Shown piece after piece: positions 18,937 through 28,000 of a DNA stretch of 64,000 bases. A program made the position numbers and the translations under genes. Position 1 is the stretch's first letter. Each line of letters opens with the position of its first letter. The notes beneath the pieces were generated by a model. It ran no database searches, had not been told where the DNA came from, and saw only the letters and a list, made by a program, of their open reading frames with translations. The DNA comes from CAVRXT01 sp963725655. Its GTDB lineage: Bacteria; Acidobacteriota; Terriglobia; Acidiferrales; UBA7541. The stretch lies in the NCBI GenBank assembly GCA_963725655.1, contig CAVRYY010000002.1, forward strand, positions 620,001-684,000, given 5' to 3'.

Positions 18937-21108
18937 ATGGTCGTTGAATCGTTACTTCGAAGCATTAGTTCCGCGCAGCACGCCGGCGGTCCCGACGGTG
19001 CCATCGCGGAACGGCAATCGCCGCATATCGTCGAGAGTCCCTCGCCCAGCCCGCCCGTGGATTTAGTCGAGCAGGAGCTCTACGCCTTGCTCGAACAGCA
19101 CAAAGATTGGGTGGAATCCAACGGCGAGCGCGGGCAGCGGCTCGAGCTCTCGGATGCCGACTTTGCCGGCAAGGACCTGGCGGGCGTGAATTTCCGCGAT
19201 GCCATTCTGCACCAGGCCAATTTCCATCGCGCCGAACTGCTGCTCGCTGATTTCCGCGGCGCCACGCTGGCCCAGGCCGATTTTCGCGACGCCAACCTGC
19301 TCGGCACCGAGTTTGAGGATGCCAATTTGCAAGGCGCGCAATTCACCGGCGCTACCGGCATCATCGGCCGGAAATTCGCGGGCGCGAACTTGCTGGGCGC
19401 GGAGCTGCCGTCGTCGCTCGGCGATTTCCACGATTTGCCCGCCGAGCAGAGCGCGTACCGCAAGGCCCAGCGCTTGTTCTGGACGATGATGATCTTGAGC
19501 GCCGGCGGATGCGCGGTGGCGGTGTCGGTTTCCGATGTCCAGTTGATTCGTAATCTGCCGCTGCCGAAACTGGGCGCGGCCATTCCCATGGTCGGATTTT
19601 TCTTCGTGGTCCCGGTGCTGCTGGTGTTCGTCTATCTATTTTTTCACCTGGCGCTGCAGCGCCTGGGCGAAACCCTGGCGGAGTTGCCGGTAGTGTTTCC
19701 GGATGGCCGTTCGCGAGAGGCGGCGGGCCCGTGGGGCAAGTTTGGGCTCTTCGCCGGGCAAGTCCAGGAATCGTCGCGCCGCAAGCGTCCATTGGCCTTT
19801 CTCGAGCGTGCCATTTCTCGTTTCGTCTCCGATTGGATTCCTCCCGCCGCGCTGGTCATCTTCTGGGCGCGCTATCTGGTGCTGCAAGACGTGCGCGCCA
19901 CGCTCCTGCACATCTTTCTATTGGCGGGCGCCACGGCATTTGCGATCTACATCCGGCGCAATCACGACGCCGACGAAAACGCATCGGAGCGGTCGCCCTG
20001 GGCCCGCCGGCTCGGCCGCGCCGCGGTTCCGCTGCAGATTTCCGCGTCGATCGCCGCGGTTCTGGCCATCGTTTCCATCGGCACGATCTACGGCGCGCCG
20101 CACGATCCCAAGCGCGCGCAGCAATATCCGGGCACCAGTTTTCACCGCTGGGCGGCCGACACGGTTTGGGCCTTCGGCTTCGATCCCTTTGCTCGCCTCA
20201 CTGAGTCCGATCTCTCAGCCCGCCCCAAGGGCTGGACCGGAGCCGACGACCAGAGGGGCCAGGTGAAGGGTGCGAACCTCAATAAATCGAACCTGCGCTA
20301 CGCCGAGGCTTACCGCAGCTTCTGGGTGAACGCCCATTTGTGGGAAGCGGATTTTCAGGGCGCCTCTCTCTCGGAATCCGATTTTCGCGGCGCCAACATG
20401 CGCGAGGCCAACCTGCAGTCGGCGCGCCTGGATCGCAGCAATCTCGCTCACGCCAACCTGCAGAACGCCGATCTGATGCACGCCAATCTGTCGGAAGCCG
20501 ACCTGAGCGACGCTGATTTGTCGTTCACGAATTTGCAGCAGGCCACCCTCGCCGAAGCGCACATGGCCGGCGCCAACCTCTTTTCCGCCGATTTGCGCCA
20601 GGCGCGGCTGCCGCACGCGGACATCGAGCGCGCCGACTTGCGCGACGCCCATCTGGATTATTCGCAGATGCCGCAGGCCAATTTGCAGGGCGCATACCTT
20701 TGGTCGGCCAAACTGGCCGGCGCGCACATGCAGGACACCCAATTGCAGCACGCCATCATGATCGAAGCCAGCTTGCGGTCGGCGGACCTCCGCGGCGCGC
20801 AGTTTGAAGGCACCGTGTTGCGCGGCGCCGACATCTCCGATGCCATCCTGGATGGCGCGGACTTCCGCGGCGCAGTGGGTCTTACCCCGGAGCAGATATG
20901 TTCGGCCGGCACGCGGCGCGGCGCGCACTTCGATGCGGCGCTGCTCGACCAGTTCAGCGCAATGTGTAGCCTGGGCGGCGCGGTAGAAGATAAGCCAGAG
21001 GCCGCCGCCATGCCCGCCCCAGCCGCAGCCCCCATCTATGCGCCGAAGCCGGCCGGGTTCCCAACGGTCTGGAAGAAACCCTCCGCGTCCGCCAACCCCT
21101 CCAATTAG
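18937..21108 (+). CDS. Pentapeptide-repeat protein with a central membrane domain
   Basis: A 723-residue protein in four parts. Residues 1-65 are polar. Residues ~68-160 are a first block of A(D/N)LxX pentapeptide repeats (for example ADFRGATLAQADF). Residues ~175-390 hold at least five hydrophobic helices, including MVGFFFVVPVLLVFVYLFF and LLHIFLLAGATAFAIYI. Residues ~440-655 are a second, longer pentapeptide block (for example ANLQNADLMHANLSEADL). The Pro/Ala-rich tail is probably disordered. Pentapeptide repeats fold as square beta-helices. With an internal membrane domain, the protein is probably an inner-membrane scaffold; function unknown. ATG 18937 has AGGAG 12 nt upstream. Confidence 0.8.
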   Translation: MVVESLLRSISSAQHAGGPDGAIAERQSPHIVESPSPSPPVDLVEQELYALLEQHKDWVESNGERGQRLELSDADFAGKDLAGVNFRDAILHQANFHRAELLLADFRGATLAQADFRDANLLGTEFEDANLQGAQFTGATGIIGRKFAGANLLGAELPSSLGDFHDLPAEQSAYRKAQRLFWTMMILSAGGCAVAVSVSDVQLIRNLPLPKLGAAIPMVGFFFVVPVLLVFVYLFFHLALQRLGETLAELPVVFPDGRSREAAGPWGKFGLFAGQVQESSRRKRPLAFLERAISRFVSDWIPPAALVIFWARYLVLQDVRATLLHIFLLAGATAFAIYIRRNHDADENASERSPWARRLGRAAVPLQISASIAAVLAIVSIGTIYGAPHDPKRAQQYPGTSFHRWAADTVWAFGFDPFARLTESDLSARPKGWTGADDQRGQVKGANLNKSNLRYAEAYRSFWVNAHLWEADFQGASLSESDFRGANMREANLQSARLDRSNLAHANLQNADLMHANLSEADLSDADLSFTNLQQATLAEAHMAGANLFSADLRQARLPHADIERADLRDAHLDYSQMPQANLQGAYLWSAKLAGAHMQDTQLQHAIMIEASLRSADLRGAQFEGTVLRGADISDAILDGADFRGAVGLTPEQICSAGTRRGAHFDAALLDQFSAMCSLGGAVEDKPEAAAMPAPAAAPIYAPKPAGFPTVWKKPSASANPSN

Positions 21109-21347
21109 CCCGCAGGCCGTTGTAACCCCAGTGCTGATCGGAAAACTTTCCGATCCCAGATCTCTCCGTCGTGCCTGACCAACCACCTCACCGATTCGCC
21201 GCTATTGGAATTCCCAGCGGCGAGCCTTTATACTGAACGGCAGTGCTCGACCATAGCCGGAGTGGCACTTCGCTCCGTCTCCCGGGCTTTCGGAATTGCC
21301 GTAGCTGCGATGCCATACGATTCTCCAAAATCACCGTAGGACGACAA

Positions 21348-22364
21348 ATGGACTGGCAAAAACGAAAAGTCTTGGTAACCGGCGGCGCGTCATTCATCGG
21401 ATCGAACCTGGTGAACGCATTGCTCGACCGCGGCGCGCATGTGCGGGTGGTCGACGACATGAGCAGCGGGCGCCTCAGCAATATCAGCGGGTTGATCGAG
21501 CAGAAACGCGTCGAGCTGCTGGAAGGTGATTTACGCGCGCAGGGCGTGGCCGAACGCGCTGCCGCGGGCATGAGCGTGGTCTTCCATCTGGCTGCCGATC
21601 ACGGCGGCCGCGGCTATGTCGATCTACACCAGGCCGCCTGTTCGGTGAACCTGATGCTCGACGGCCTGGTTTTCCAGGCCTGCAAAAATGCCAAAGTGGA
21701 GAAGGTTGTTTACGCCTCCTCCGGCTGCGTCTATCCCAACCACATTCAGACCAATCCCAGCGAAATTCTCTATCTCACCGAAGATATGGTCGGACCTCCC
21801 TACGATGCCGACCACATGTACGGCTGGGCCAAGCTGATGGCGGAAATGACGCTGCGCGCGTATCACAAAGATTGGGGCATGAAGTCAGCGTCCTGCCGGT
21901 ATTTCACGGTGTACGGGCCGCGCGGGGTGGAAAATCACGCGGTGATCGCCATGATTGCCCGCGCGTTCGTGAAGCAGGATCCCTTTGCGGTGTGGGGAAC
22001 CGGGGAACAGATTCGCAATTGGACCTACGTCGACGACATTGTTGCCGGTACCATTCTCGCGGCCGAAAAGATCGATGACGGCACCGCCGTCAATCTGGGC
22101 ACCATGGAACGAATCAAAGTGATCGACGCAGTCCACGAAATCCTGCGCATCTTCAATCACAACCCTAAAATCGAGTTGCAGCCGAATATGCCCACCGGCC
22201 CGTTGAATCGCGTAGCCGAAAATTCGCTGGCCAAGAAGCTGATGGGCTGGGAACCAAAGGTGATGTTCAAAGACGGCCTGCGCAAAACCATAGACTGGTA
22301 CGTAGCTTCCAAGCAGCAGGCAGAAGTAGCCGCCAAACTAGAAGGCATGCTCACCGAGCGCTAG
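21348..22364 (+). CDS. NAD-dependent nucleotide-sugar epimerase/dehydratase
   Basis: A 338-residue extended SDR. The N-terminal VLVTGGASFIGSNLV binds NAD (the usual GxxGxxG appears as GGASFIG). The active-site Tyr and Lys are in DADHMYGWAKLMAEM, preceded by the YASSGCVYPN strand. Later blocks, SCRYFTVYGPRG, NWTYVDDIVAG and INLGTMERIKVID-like, match UDP-glucose 4-epimerase and related enzymes. ATG 21348 gives the normal N-terminus; the longer ORF from 21243 adds 35 unlikely residues. It probably supplies a modified sugar for surface polysaccharide. The next clear gene is an APS kinase. Confidence 0.85.
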   Translation: MDWQKRKVLVTGGASFIGSNLVNALLDRGAHVRVVDDMSSGRLSNISGLIEQKRVELLEGDLRAQGVAERAAAGMSVVFHLAADHGGRGYVDLHQAACSVNLMLDGLVFQACKNAKVEKVVYASSGCVYPNHIQTNPSEILYLTEDMVGPPYDADHMYGWAKLMAEMTLRAYHKDWGMKSASCRYFTVYGPRGVENHAVIAMIARAFVKQDPFAVWGTGEQIRNWTYVDDIVAGTILAAEKIDDGTAVNLGTMERIKVIDAVHEILRIFNHNPKIELQPNMPTGPLNRVAENSLAKKLMGWEPKVMFKDGLRKTIDWYVASKQQAEVAAKLEGMLTER

Positions 22365-22694
22365 ATTTTCGCAACACAAGGGGCTTTGCGCCGCGGCAGT
22401 TTTGACTCTGCGAGTACACATCCACCGCCCGCGATTCTAATTGGGAAGAAATTCCGCCCATTCCGGTACCAGCGCCGCGGCTCCTCGTTTCAGCCTCGAT
22501 TAAGTTTTTCTTCTTCCGCCTGTAACCCCCATTCTTGCAAGAGATCCCAGCGCGAGCCGCGCGGCGTGGCGCAATGGCCGCACATTTGCACCGCAGACCC
22601 ATGCATCGGCCCTTGTGGCACAGCCAACCTGGCTGTGGGAAACAATCGCCCAGCCAACACCCGCCGCAAACGCGCGAGAGATTGTCAGGAAACC
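22365..22694. other. Gene-poor gap after the epimerase
   Basis: Open frames exist on both strands but show no family likeness or ribosome-binding site. I see no strong hairpin or promoter here. Confidence 0.35.
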
Positions 22695-22808
22695 GTGAAC
22701 CACGCGATCGAGGAATATCTGCAAATGATCGAAATACACCTCGGCTTCACCCCGCACCGTTCCGGTGCAGCGCTCGATCTTGCCAATCCGCGCGAGCCGC
22801 GCCAATGA
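22695..22808 (+). CDS. Possible 37-residue leader ORF coupled to the APS kinase gene
   Basis: A GTG at 22695 has AGGA 4 nt upstream and opens a 37-codon ORF with an amphipathic start (NHAIEEYLQMIEIHL). Its TGA overlaps the ATG of the APS kinase gene (ATGA at 22805-22808). The downstream gene has no clear ribosome-binding site of its own, so reinitiation from this ORF would explain its translation. No homologue is recognised; it could be a longer frame from 22386 instead. Confidence 0.4.
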   Translation: MNHAIEEYLQMIEIHLGFTPHRSGAALDLANPREPRQ

Positions 22809-23419
22809 CCCAAACCATGCCCGGATTTACAGTGTGGTTCACCGGCCTGCCGTGCTCCGGCAAATCCACGCAAGCGCGGCTGCTCGCCACGGAGCTCGAA
22901 CGCCGGGGATGGGGCGTCGAGGTCCTCGACGCCGATATCGTGTGCGATGGTGTGAATCGGGAGCATCAGGCCCCTCGACTGGACGCCAACGACGAAATCC
23001 GCCGCACCGCCAATATTGCCCGGCTACTAAACAAGCATGGCGCCGCAGTGATCGTAGACTCCATCTCCGCAGATTCGAAGGTGCGCAGCGAAGTTCGCGA
23101 TGCGGCCGGGAAATTCGCGGAAGTTTACGTCAAGGCCACCCTGGTGACCTGCTTCCAGCGCGACACAAAAGGAATGTACCGCAAAGCGATGGCCGGCGAG
23201 ATTCGCGGCTTCACCGGCATCGACCAGCCTTACGAGCCCCCGCTCACCCCGGAGTTGATCTTGGAAACCGAAACCCAGGCGCCAGAGGTCTGCGCCGAAC
23301 ACATGATTGCCGCCCTGGAATTGATGGGCTACATCGAGTGCCATTCCGATCTCACCGGATCAAGGCCCACCACGGCCAGCGTCCCGGCCATCGTCCAATC
23401 TTCCGCGCATCGCACCTAG
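22805..23419 (+). CDS. cysC: Adenylylsulfate kinase family protein
   Basis: A 204-residue P-loop kinase of the APS-kinase family, which makes PAPS from APS and ATP. Seen in order: Walker A GLPCSGKSTQ (family usually GLSGSGKST), LDADIVCDGVNREH (usually DGDNVRHGLN), RRTANIARLL, VDSISADSKVRSEVRD (usually ISPYRxDR), then DTKGMYRKAMAGEIRGFTGIDQPYEPP, the most diagnostic block. The changed phosphate-binding motifs could mean a different substrate. No sulfurylase gene is nearby; the upstream neighbour is a sugar epimerase, so sulfation of polysaccharide is one possibility. Confidence 0.8.
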   Translation: MTQTMPGFTVWFTGLPCSGKSTQARLLATELERRGWGVEVLDADIVCDGVNREHQAPRLDANDEIRRTANIARLLNKHGAAVIVDSISADSKVRSEVRDAAGKFAEVYVKATLVTCFQRDTKGMYRKAMAGEIRGFTGIDQPYEPPLTPELILETETQAPEVCAEHMIAALELMGYIECHSDLTGSRPTTASVPAIVQSSAHRT

Positions 23420-23570
23420 CGCAGGACTACCAGCGCCAACCCGCTGGCCGACGTTGCGCAGCCAGTAGCGGACGATTGCGCGCCCAATCCACAGGAATGA
23501 TCCCTTCCAGCCGCCCTCGCAGAATGCTAGCCTCGCACTGGCGTGCGGGCACCAAGCCAACACCGGCAAA

Positions 23571-23700
23571 ACAGCGCAGCAGCAACCGGGGACGAAAATC
23601 TGAATAGCAACAGTGTAGAGATACCCCTGGCGATGTGTATGAAAACAAACGACCGAATTTGGCCGAATACCCACAAAATTGCGTTCTACACTCGCGAAAG
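23571..23700. repeat. Degenerate ~120-bp direct repeat, unit 1
   Basis: The core at 23632-23656 is identical over 25 bp to 23816-23840. Similarity extends left (CAGCAA, GATACCCC) and right (GCCGAAT, TTGCGTT, GAAA) with substitutions and a one-base indel. Confidence 0.65.
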
Positions 23701-23754
23701 GCGTGAGCCGAGTCCTCGCTCGTCCCCGCTGGCCGCTAGCTCCTCGCGGGCCTC

Positions 23755-23884
23755 AACGCGGCAGCAAAAAGAGGCAAGAAAACCCAAATGACAGCAGCGC
23801 CAGGATACCCCCTTCGATGTGTATGAAAACAAACGACCGAGATTCGCCGAATCCAGGCAATTTGCGTTTTATATCTGTGAAAAC
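23755..23884. repeat. Degenerate ~120-bp direct repeat, unit 2
   Basis: Second unit, offset 184 bp from the first. It shares the identical 25-bp core (starting GATGTGTATGAAAACAAACG, at 23816) and flanking partial matches. Confidence 0.65.
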
Positions 23885-24082
23885 CGGTCCCGCCCCTGTG
23901 GGCGCAGCCGCGGTTGGTGGGCTCGAATACCCCGACCACGTCGTGACAGAAAAATGGCTTAGGGATCGGGCGCCGCAAAAAAATCGATGGAACTTTGGCA
24001 GCTACGGGAGTGAACTAGTAGCAGGGAACATGTACCGGGAAAGCAGGACGGAAGCTCTTATTTGATAGGGAGACGAACTTTG

Positions 24083-24859
24083 ATGACTGGACTACGAAAA
24101 CCAAGGAACAAAGGGATTTGCGGCCTGCTGGCCCTATGTGCGGCGATGGCCATTTTCCTGTCGTGTAGCGTTGAGGCGCTGCGCGCCGACGGGCCGAATC
24201 TGGCAGGCACCTGGAAGCTAAACGAGAAGAAAAGCGACGACGTGCGCGCCAAAATGATGGAAGCGCGCCGCAATCAGAATCCAGATCAATCTCAGGGACC
24301 GGATGCAGGTGGCCCGGGCGGCGGTAGTCCGGACGCGAACGGAGGTCCAGGCGGAGGCCCTGGCGGCGGTCCGGGCAACGGTCCCGATGCCAGCGGAGGG
24401 CCCGAGAATGGCGGCCAGCGGGGAATGCGCGGAGGTCCGGGGCGTGGCGGAATGATGGCTGACTTTTCGAAGCTCACTATCGAACAGACGGCGACCACCG
24501 CGAAAGTAAGCGGTGCCAGCGGACGGGTGCTAGCCGTTTTGGGTCCAGATGCGGGGGCAAATGCGTCGCCCGATAGCTCCGCAGCGGCTCCGGCGCACGT
24601 CGCGTCACCCGAAGATATGCCCGCCAATTCAGACGCCGGTCCGCGTCCCCGGCGTGGCCCGCCCCCACCGGCGGTGGCGCACTGGAACGGCAGCCAGCTA
24701 GTTAGCGAGTCGCAGGGCCCGCGTGGCGGGAAAATGACCCGGACCTACGAACTCTCGCCGGACGGCAAGGAATTGTTCGTCAACACGAAGATGGAGAACC
24801 CGAATCTCAGTGAGCCGATAACGTATCGGCAAGTGTATGACCGCGCGAAAGCCAACTGA
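24083..24859 (+). CDS. Exported protein with a Gly/Pro-rich insert
   Basis: A 258-residue protein with a signal sequence ending near CSVEALRADG. The mature N-terminus, NLAGTWKLNEKKSDD, resembles the first strand of lipocalin-like domains common in acidobacterial exported proteins. Residues ~70-130 are a low-complexity GGPGGGPGNGP-type linker, and the C-terminal half returns to strands (HWNGSQLVSESQGPRGGKMTRTYELSPDGKELFV) that also look lipocalin-like. So the domain seems split by the Gly-rich insert. ATG 24083 has GGGAG 10 nt upstream. A terminator overlaps its stop codon. Confidence 0.65.
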   Translation: MTGLRKPRNKGICGLLALCAAMAIFLSCSVEALRADGPNLAGTWKLNEKKSDDVRAKMMEARRNQNPDQSQGPDAGGPGGGSPDANGGPGGGPGGGPGNGPDASGGPENGGQRGMRGGPGRGGMMADFSKLTIEQTATTAKVSGASGRVLAVLGPDAGANASPDSSAAAPAHVASPEDMPANSDAGPRPRRGPPPPAVAHWNGSQLVSESQGPRGGKMTRTYELSPDGKELFVNTKMENPNLSEPITYRQVYDRAKAN

Positions 24860-24887
24860 AACGGCGTAGCTTGCCGTTTCGTCTTTT
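24858..24887 (+). terminator. Intrinsic terminator 1
   Basis: GAAACGGC (24858-24865) and GCCGTTTC (24873-24880) form a perfect 8-bp stem with a 7-nt loop, followed by GTCTTTT. The stem begins inside the TGA stop codon of the upstream gene. Confidence 0.75.
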
Positions 24888-24891
24888 CAGT

Positions 24892-24960
24892 GGGTCCGGC
24901 CGCAGCCGTTCGAGCCACATCATTGTTCGATGTGCCGCTGCCGGACCCCTCTTTGTTTTC
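24892..24960 (+). terminator. Tandem terminator 2 with nested stems
   Basis: The outer stem GGGTCCGGC / GCCGGACCC (24892-24900, 24940-24948) encloses an inner stem CACATC / GATGTG (24916-24921, 24929-24934). CTCTTTGTTTTC follows. It sits between terminator 1 and the TonB receptor gene, so it may stop read-through or be a 5' regulatory structure. Confidence 0.55.
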
Positions 24961-25038
24961 AAAATGTGCTGTCCGCCGCTGGTACAACGCTTCGGCCGTC
25001 AGCCGCGACCATCCGCGTGATGGAAAGGCGAGACTGAA

Positions 25039-28000
25039 TTGAAGTTCACCCTCCGCAACGGATGCATGGCTCTTGTATTCCTTTGCGCTTCCATCGCCGC
25101 TGCGGCTCACCAGCAGCCTGCGCAATCGCAAACGCCGGCACCCGCGCCGCAGCAGGCTCAGCAAGGCGGAGCCGCTCCATCCTCCACTTCCACCGCAGCG
25201 GCGGCCAGCGCCGCCGGTATCGTGCGCTCCGCAGGGGGGCAGATCATTCCCGGAGCGCCGGTCCGCTTCACTAATGCCGATACCGACAAAGTGTGGGTGA
25301 GCTGGAGCGATGAGAACGGCAAGTTTGTGTTCCCCGCTCTTCCCCCCGGGGACTACCACGTCGAGGCCAGCCAAGTAGGATTTGTTCCGGCGCCCGCCGA
25401 GGTCCATTTGCCGGGCCCGTCCGACCACAAGATTGAGCTAGACCTGCGTATCGCGACCATCGACGAATTAGCGGCCGCTGCTGCGCAAGCCGCCGCTCCC
25501 GCTCCGGCGAAGGCCCCGGCGGCGGCTGGCAATCAGGCAGCCACGGGGGCAGCACCGCCATCGGGCAATGCCTCTACGGTGCCAGGGAACGCGCCATCCA
25601 CGCCCGGCGGTAAGCCTGCCGCCAATGCCGCCTCGGCGAGTGGCAAGCCGCCCGCGCGCAACGGCAGGAGGGCTCAAGGTCAACCCCTGCCCGCCGGCGA
25701 TTTGAACGCGATCCGCCAGGGGCTTGCCCAAACCGGCACCGGCGGCTTCCAGCAGACCGATCTCACCGCTGAGGGCGGTGGCGCAAGTCCGAATCAAACT
25801 GAGCAGTCGGCAGCGGGGACTAACATCGCCTCGCTGGCTGCGGCCAATGCGGGCTCCATGGGCAATGCCGCGGCGTCGTCGTCCGATTCCTTCCTCATGC
25901 AGGGCACCGTGGGCCAGAGCTTCCAACAGGGCGGGCCAGGCGGCTTCAACTTCGGCGGCCCTCCCGGCCCCGGCGGCCCGGGTGGGCTGGGCGGTCCTGG
26001 TGGAGGTGGACCTGGCGAGGGAGGCCCAGGCGGAGGCGGCCCCGGAGGGGGCGGGGGCGGCGGCAGGGGCGCTCAGGGATTCGGCCAAGGAGGCGGGGGC
26101 GGCGGCGGTGGATTCGGAGGGTTCGGTGGTGGCCGCGGAGGTCCTGGCGGGGCGGGCGGACAGAGCCGGCGCATCCGGCAGGCCATCAACCGCGTGCGCT
26201 TCAGCTTCTTCGATCAGCTGCAGGATTCGGCATTCGATGCGCGACCCTACGCGATCACCGGGGTGCCGTCGCCGAAGATCGGTCATTACGACGACAAACT
26301 GGGCGCCAATATCGGCGGGCCGCTGAAAATCCCGCACATCTACAACGGCACCGACCGCACCTTCTTCTTCGTGAACTACACTCACGATTCGAACAAGAGC
26401 CCGGTGGACGCCTTCTCCAGCGTGCCCACCGCAGCGGAACGCGCCGGCGATTTCAGCGGGATTGGCGCGAAGCTTTATGACCCCACTTCGAATATCGACG
26501 GCCCGCGGACTTCGCTGGGCAGCATCATTCCCACCGCGGATATCAATCCTGCGGCCGCCGGCATCCTGCAGTACGTGCCGCTGCCGAACCTTCCCGGCAC
26601 GGTGCAAAATTATCAGCTGCAGACCACCGTACCGGTCACCGCGGATTCGGTAAACGCCCACGTGCTGCACACCATCAATTCCAAATTCAATTTGAACGTG
26701 GGATACAACTTCAATTCCGTGCGCCAGCACGCGATCAGCAGTTTCCTGGATTTCGGCAGCCACAGCTCGACCCGCAATCAGAACGTGACGCTGGGATTGG
26801 TGCAGAACTGGAACCCGCGGTTGGTGAACAGCACGTCTGTGAACTTCAGCCGCAGCCGCATCGATCTGCTGAGCGACCACTCTTATGGCGCGGACATCGC
26901 CTCCGAGCTGGGCGTCACCGGCGTTTCCGCCAGCCCAATCGACTTTGGCATTCCCTTGATCGACTTCACCAACTTTTCCAGCCTGAGCGATCCGGTGCCG
27001 ACGTTGACCCGTAATCAGACTTTCCGATTCATTGACAACGTCACCTACACCTTCAGCAAGCACACTCTGAAATTCGGCGGGGAAGTGCGGCGCATCCAGA
27101 ACAACACCCGCAGCGATCCGGATCCGCGCGGCCTGTTCACCTTCACCGGCCTGATGACCAGCCAGCTCACCACGGCAGGCGAGCCGATTCCCGGCACCGG
27201 AAACGATTTCGCGGATTTCCTGCTGGGGCTTCCGGAAGCCACCACCACACGGTTCGGCGATTCCAGCCACTACCTCCGAAGCTGGGAATATATCGGCTAT
27301 GGCCAGGACGACTGGCGCGTCAACAAGCGCTTCACTCTGGAGTTTGGAGCGCGCTACCAGTACGTGACGCCGCCGGTCGATGTGTATGACACACTGGCCA
27401 ATATCCTCCTCAATTTCGATACCAATCAGGCGGCGGTGGTCACCCCGGGCGAGGCGAATCCGTTCGGTCCGTCGTTGCCTCACTCGTTGGTGCGCCCTGA
27501 CCACAACAACTGGGCGCCGCGGGTGGGCTTCGCGTGGGATCCCCACACCAAGATTCGGACCATCGTGCGCGGGGGCTACTCGATCTTTTATAACGACTCG
27601 GCGTACAACTCGCTGGTGAGTTACCTGATCAACCAGCCGCCATTCGCGACCGCGAATACGCGAGTGACCAGCACCGATAGCGTGCTGTCTCTGCAGGACG
27701 GATTTCCGCCAGCGAACGTTTCCAATTCGCTCACCAACACCGCGGCCGTCGATCCCAATTACAAAGACGGCTACGCGCAAATCTGGAATCTGACTACGGA
27801 AACATCCTTCCGCCACAATTGGGTGCTCGACCTTACCTACACCGGCACCAAGGGTACCGATCTGGATTTGTTGCGCGCGCCAAACCGCGCGCCGCCAGGC
27901 AGCCCGCTGGATACCGACAACGACCGCAGGTTCGCGAATGCCGGTGGATTCACCTACGATCAGTCCGCGGCCAACTCGATTTACCACGCGCTGCAGGTCC

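Larger units (their letters stand above)
23420..24082. other. Gene-free region with an internal duplication
   Basis: About 660 bp without a supportable gene. ORFs on both strands exist but the two repeat copies inside differ by indels that break codon alignment, which argues against coding. The duplicated units are listed separately. Confidence 0.5.

Noticed and set aside
23543..24065. Frames over the duplicated region that share MCMKTNDR-like peptides
   Set aside because: The peptide match only reflects the 25-bp DNA repeat. A one-base indel outside the core breaks codon alignment, so selection on protein is not supported.
23420..24082. CRISPR or phage attachment site
   Set aside because: Only two imperfect units with no short spacers, no cas genes, no integrase and no tRNA nearby.
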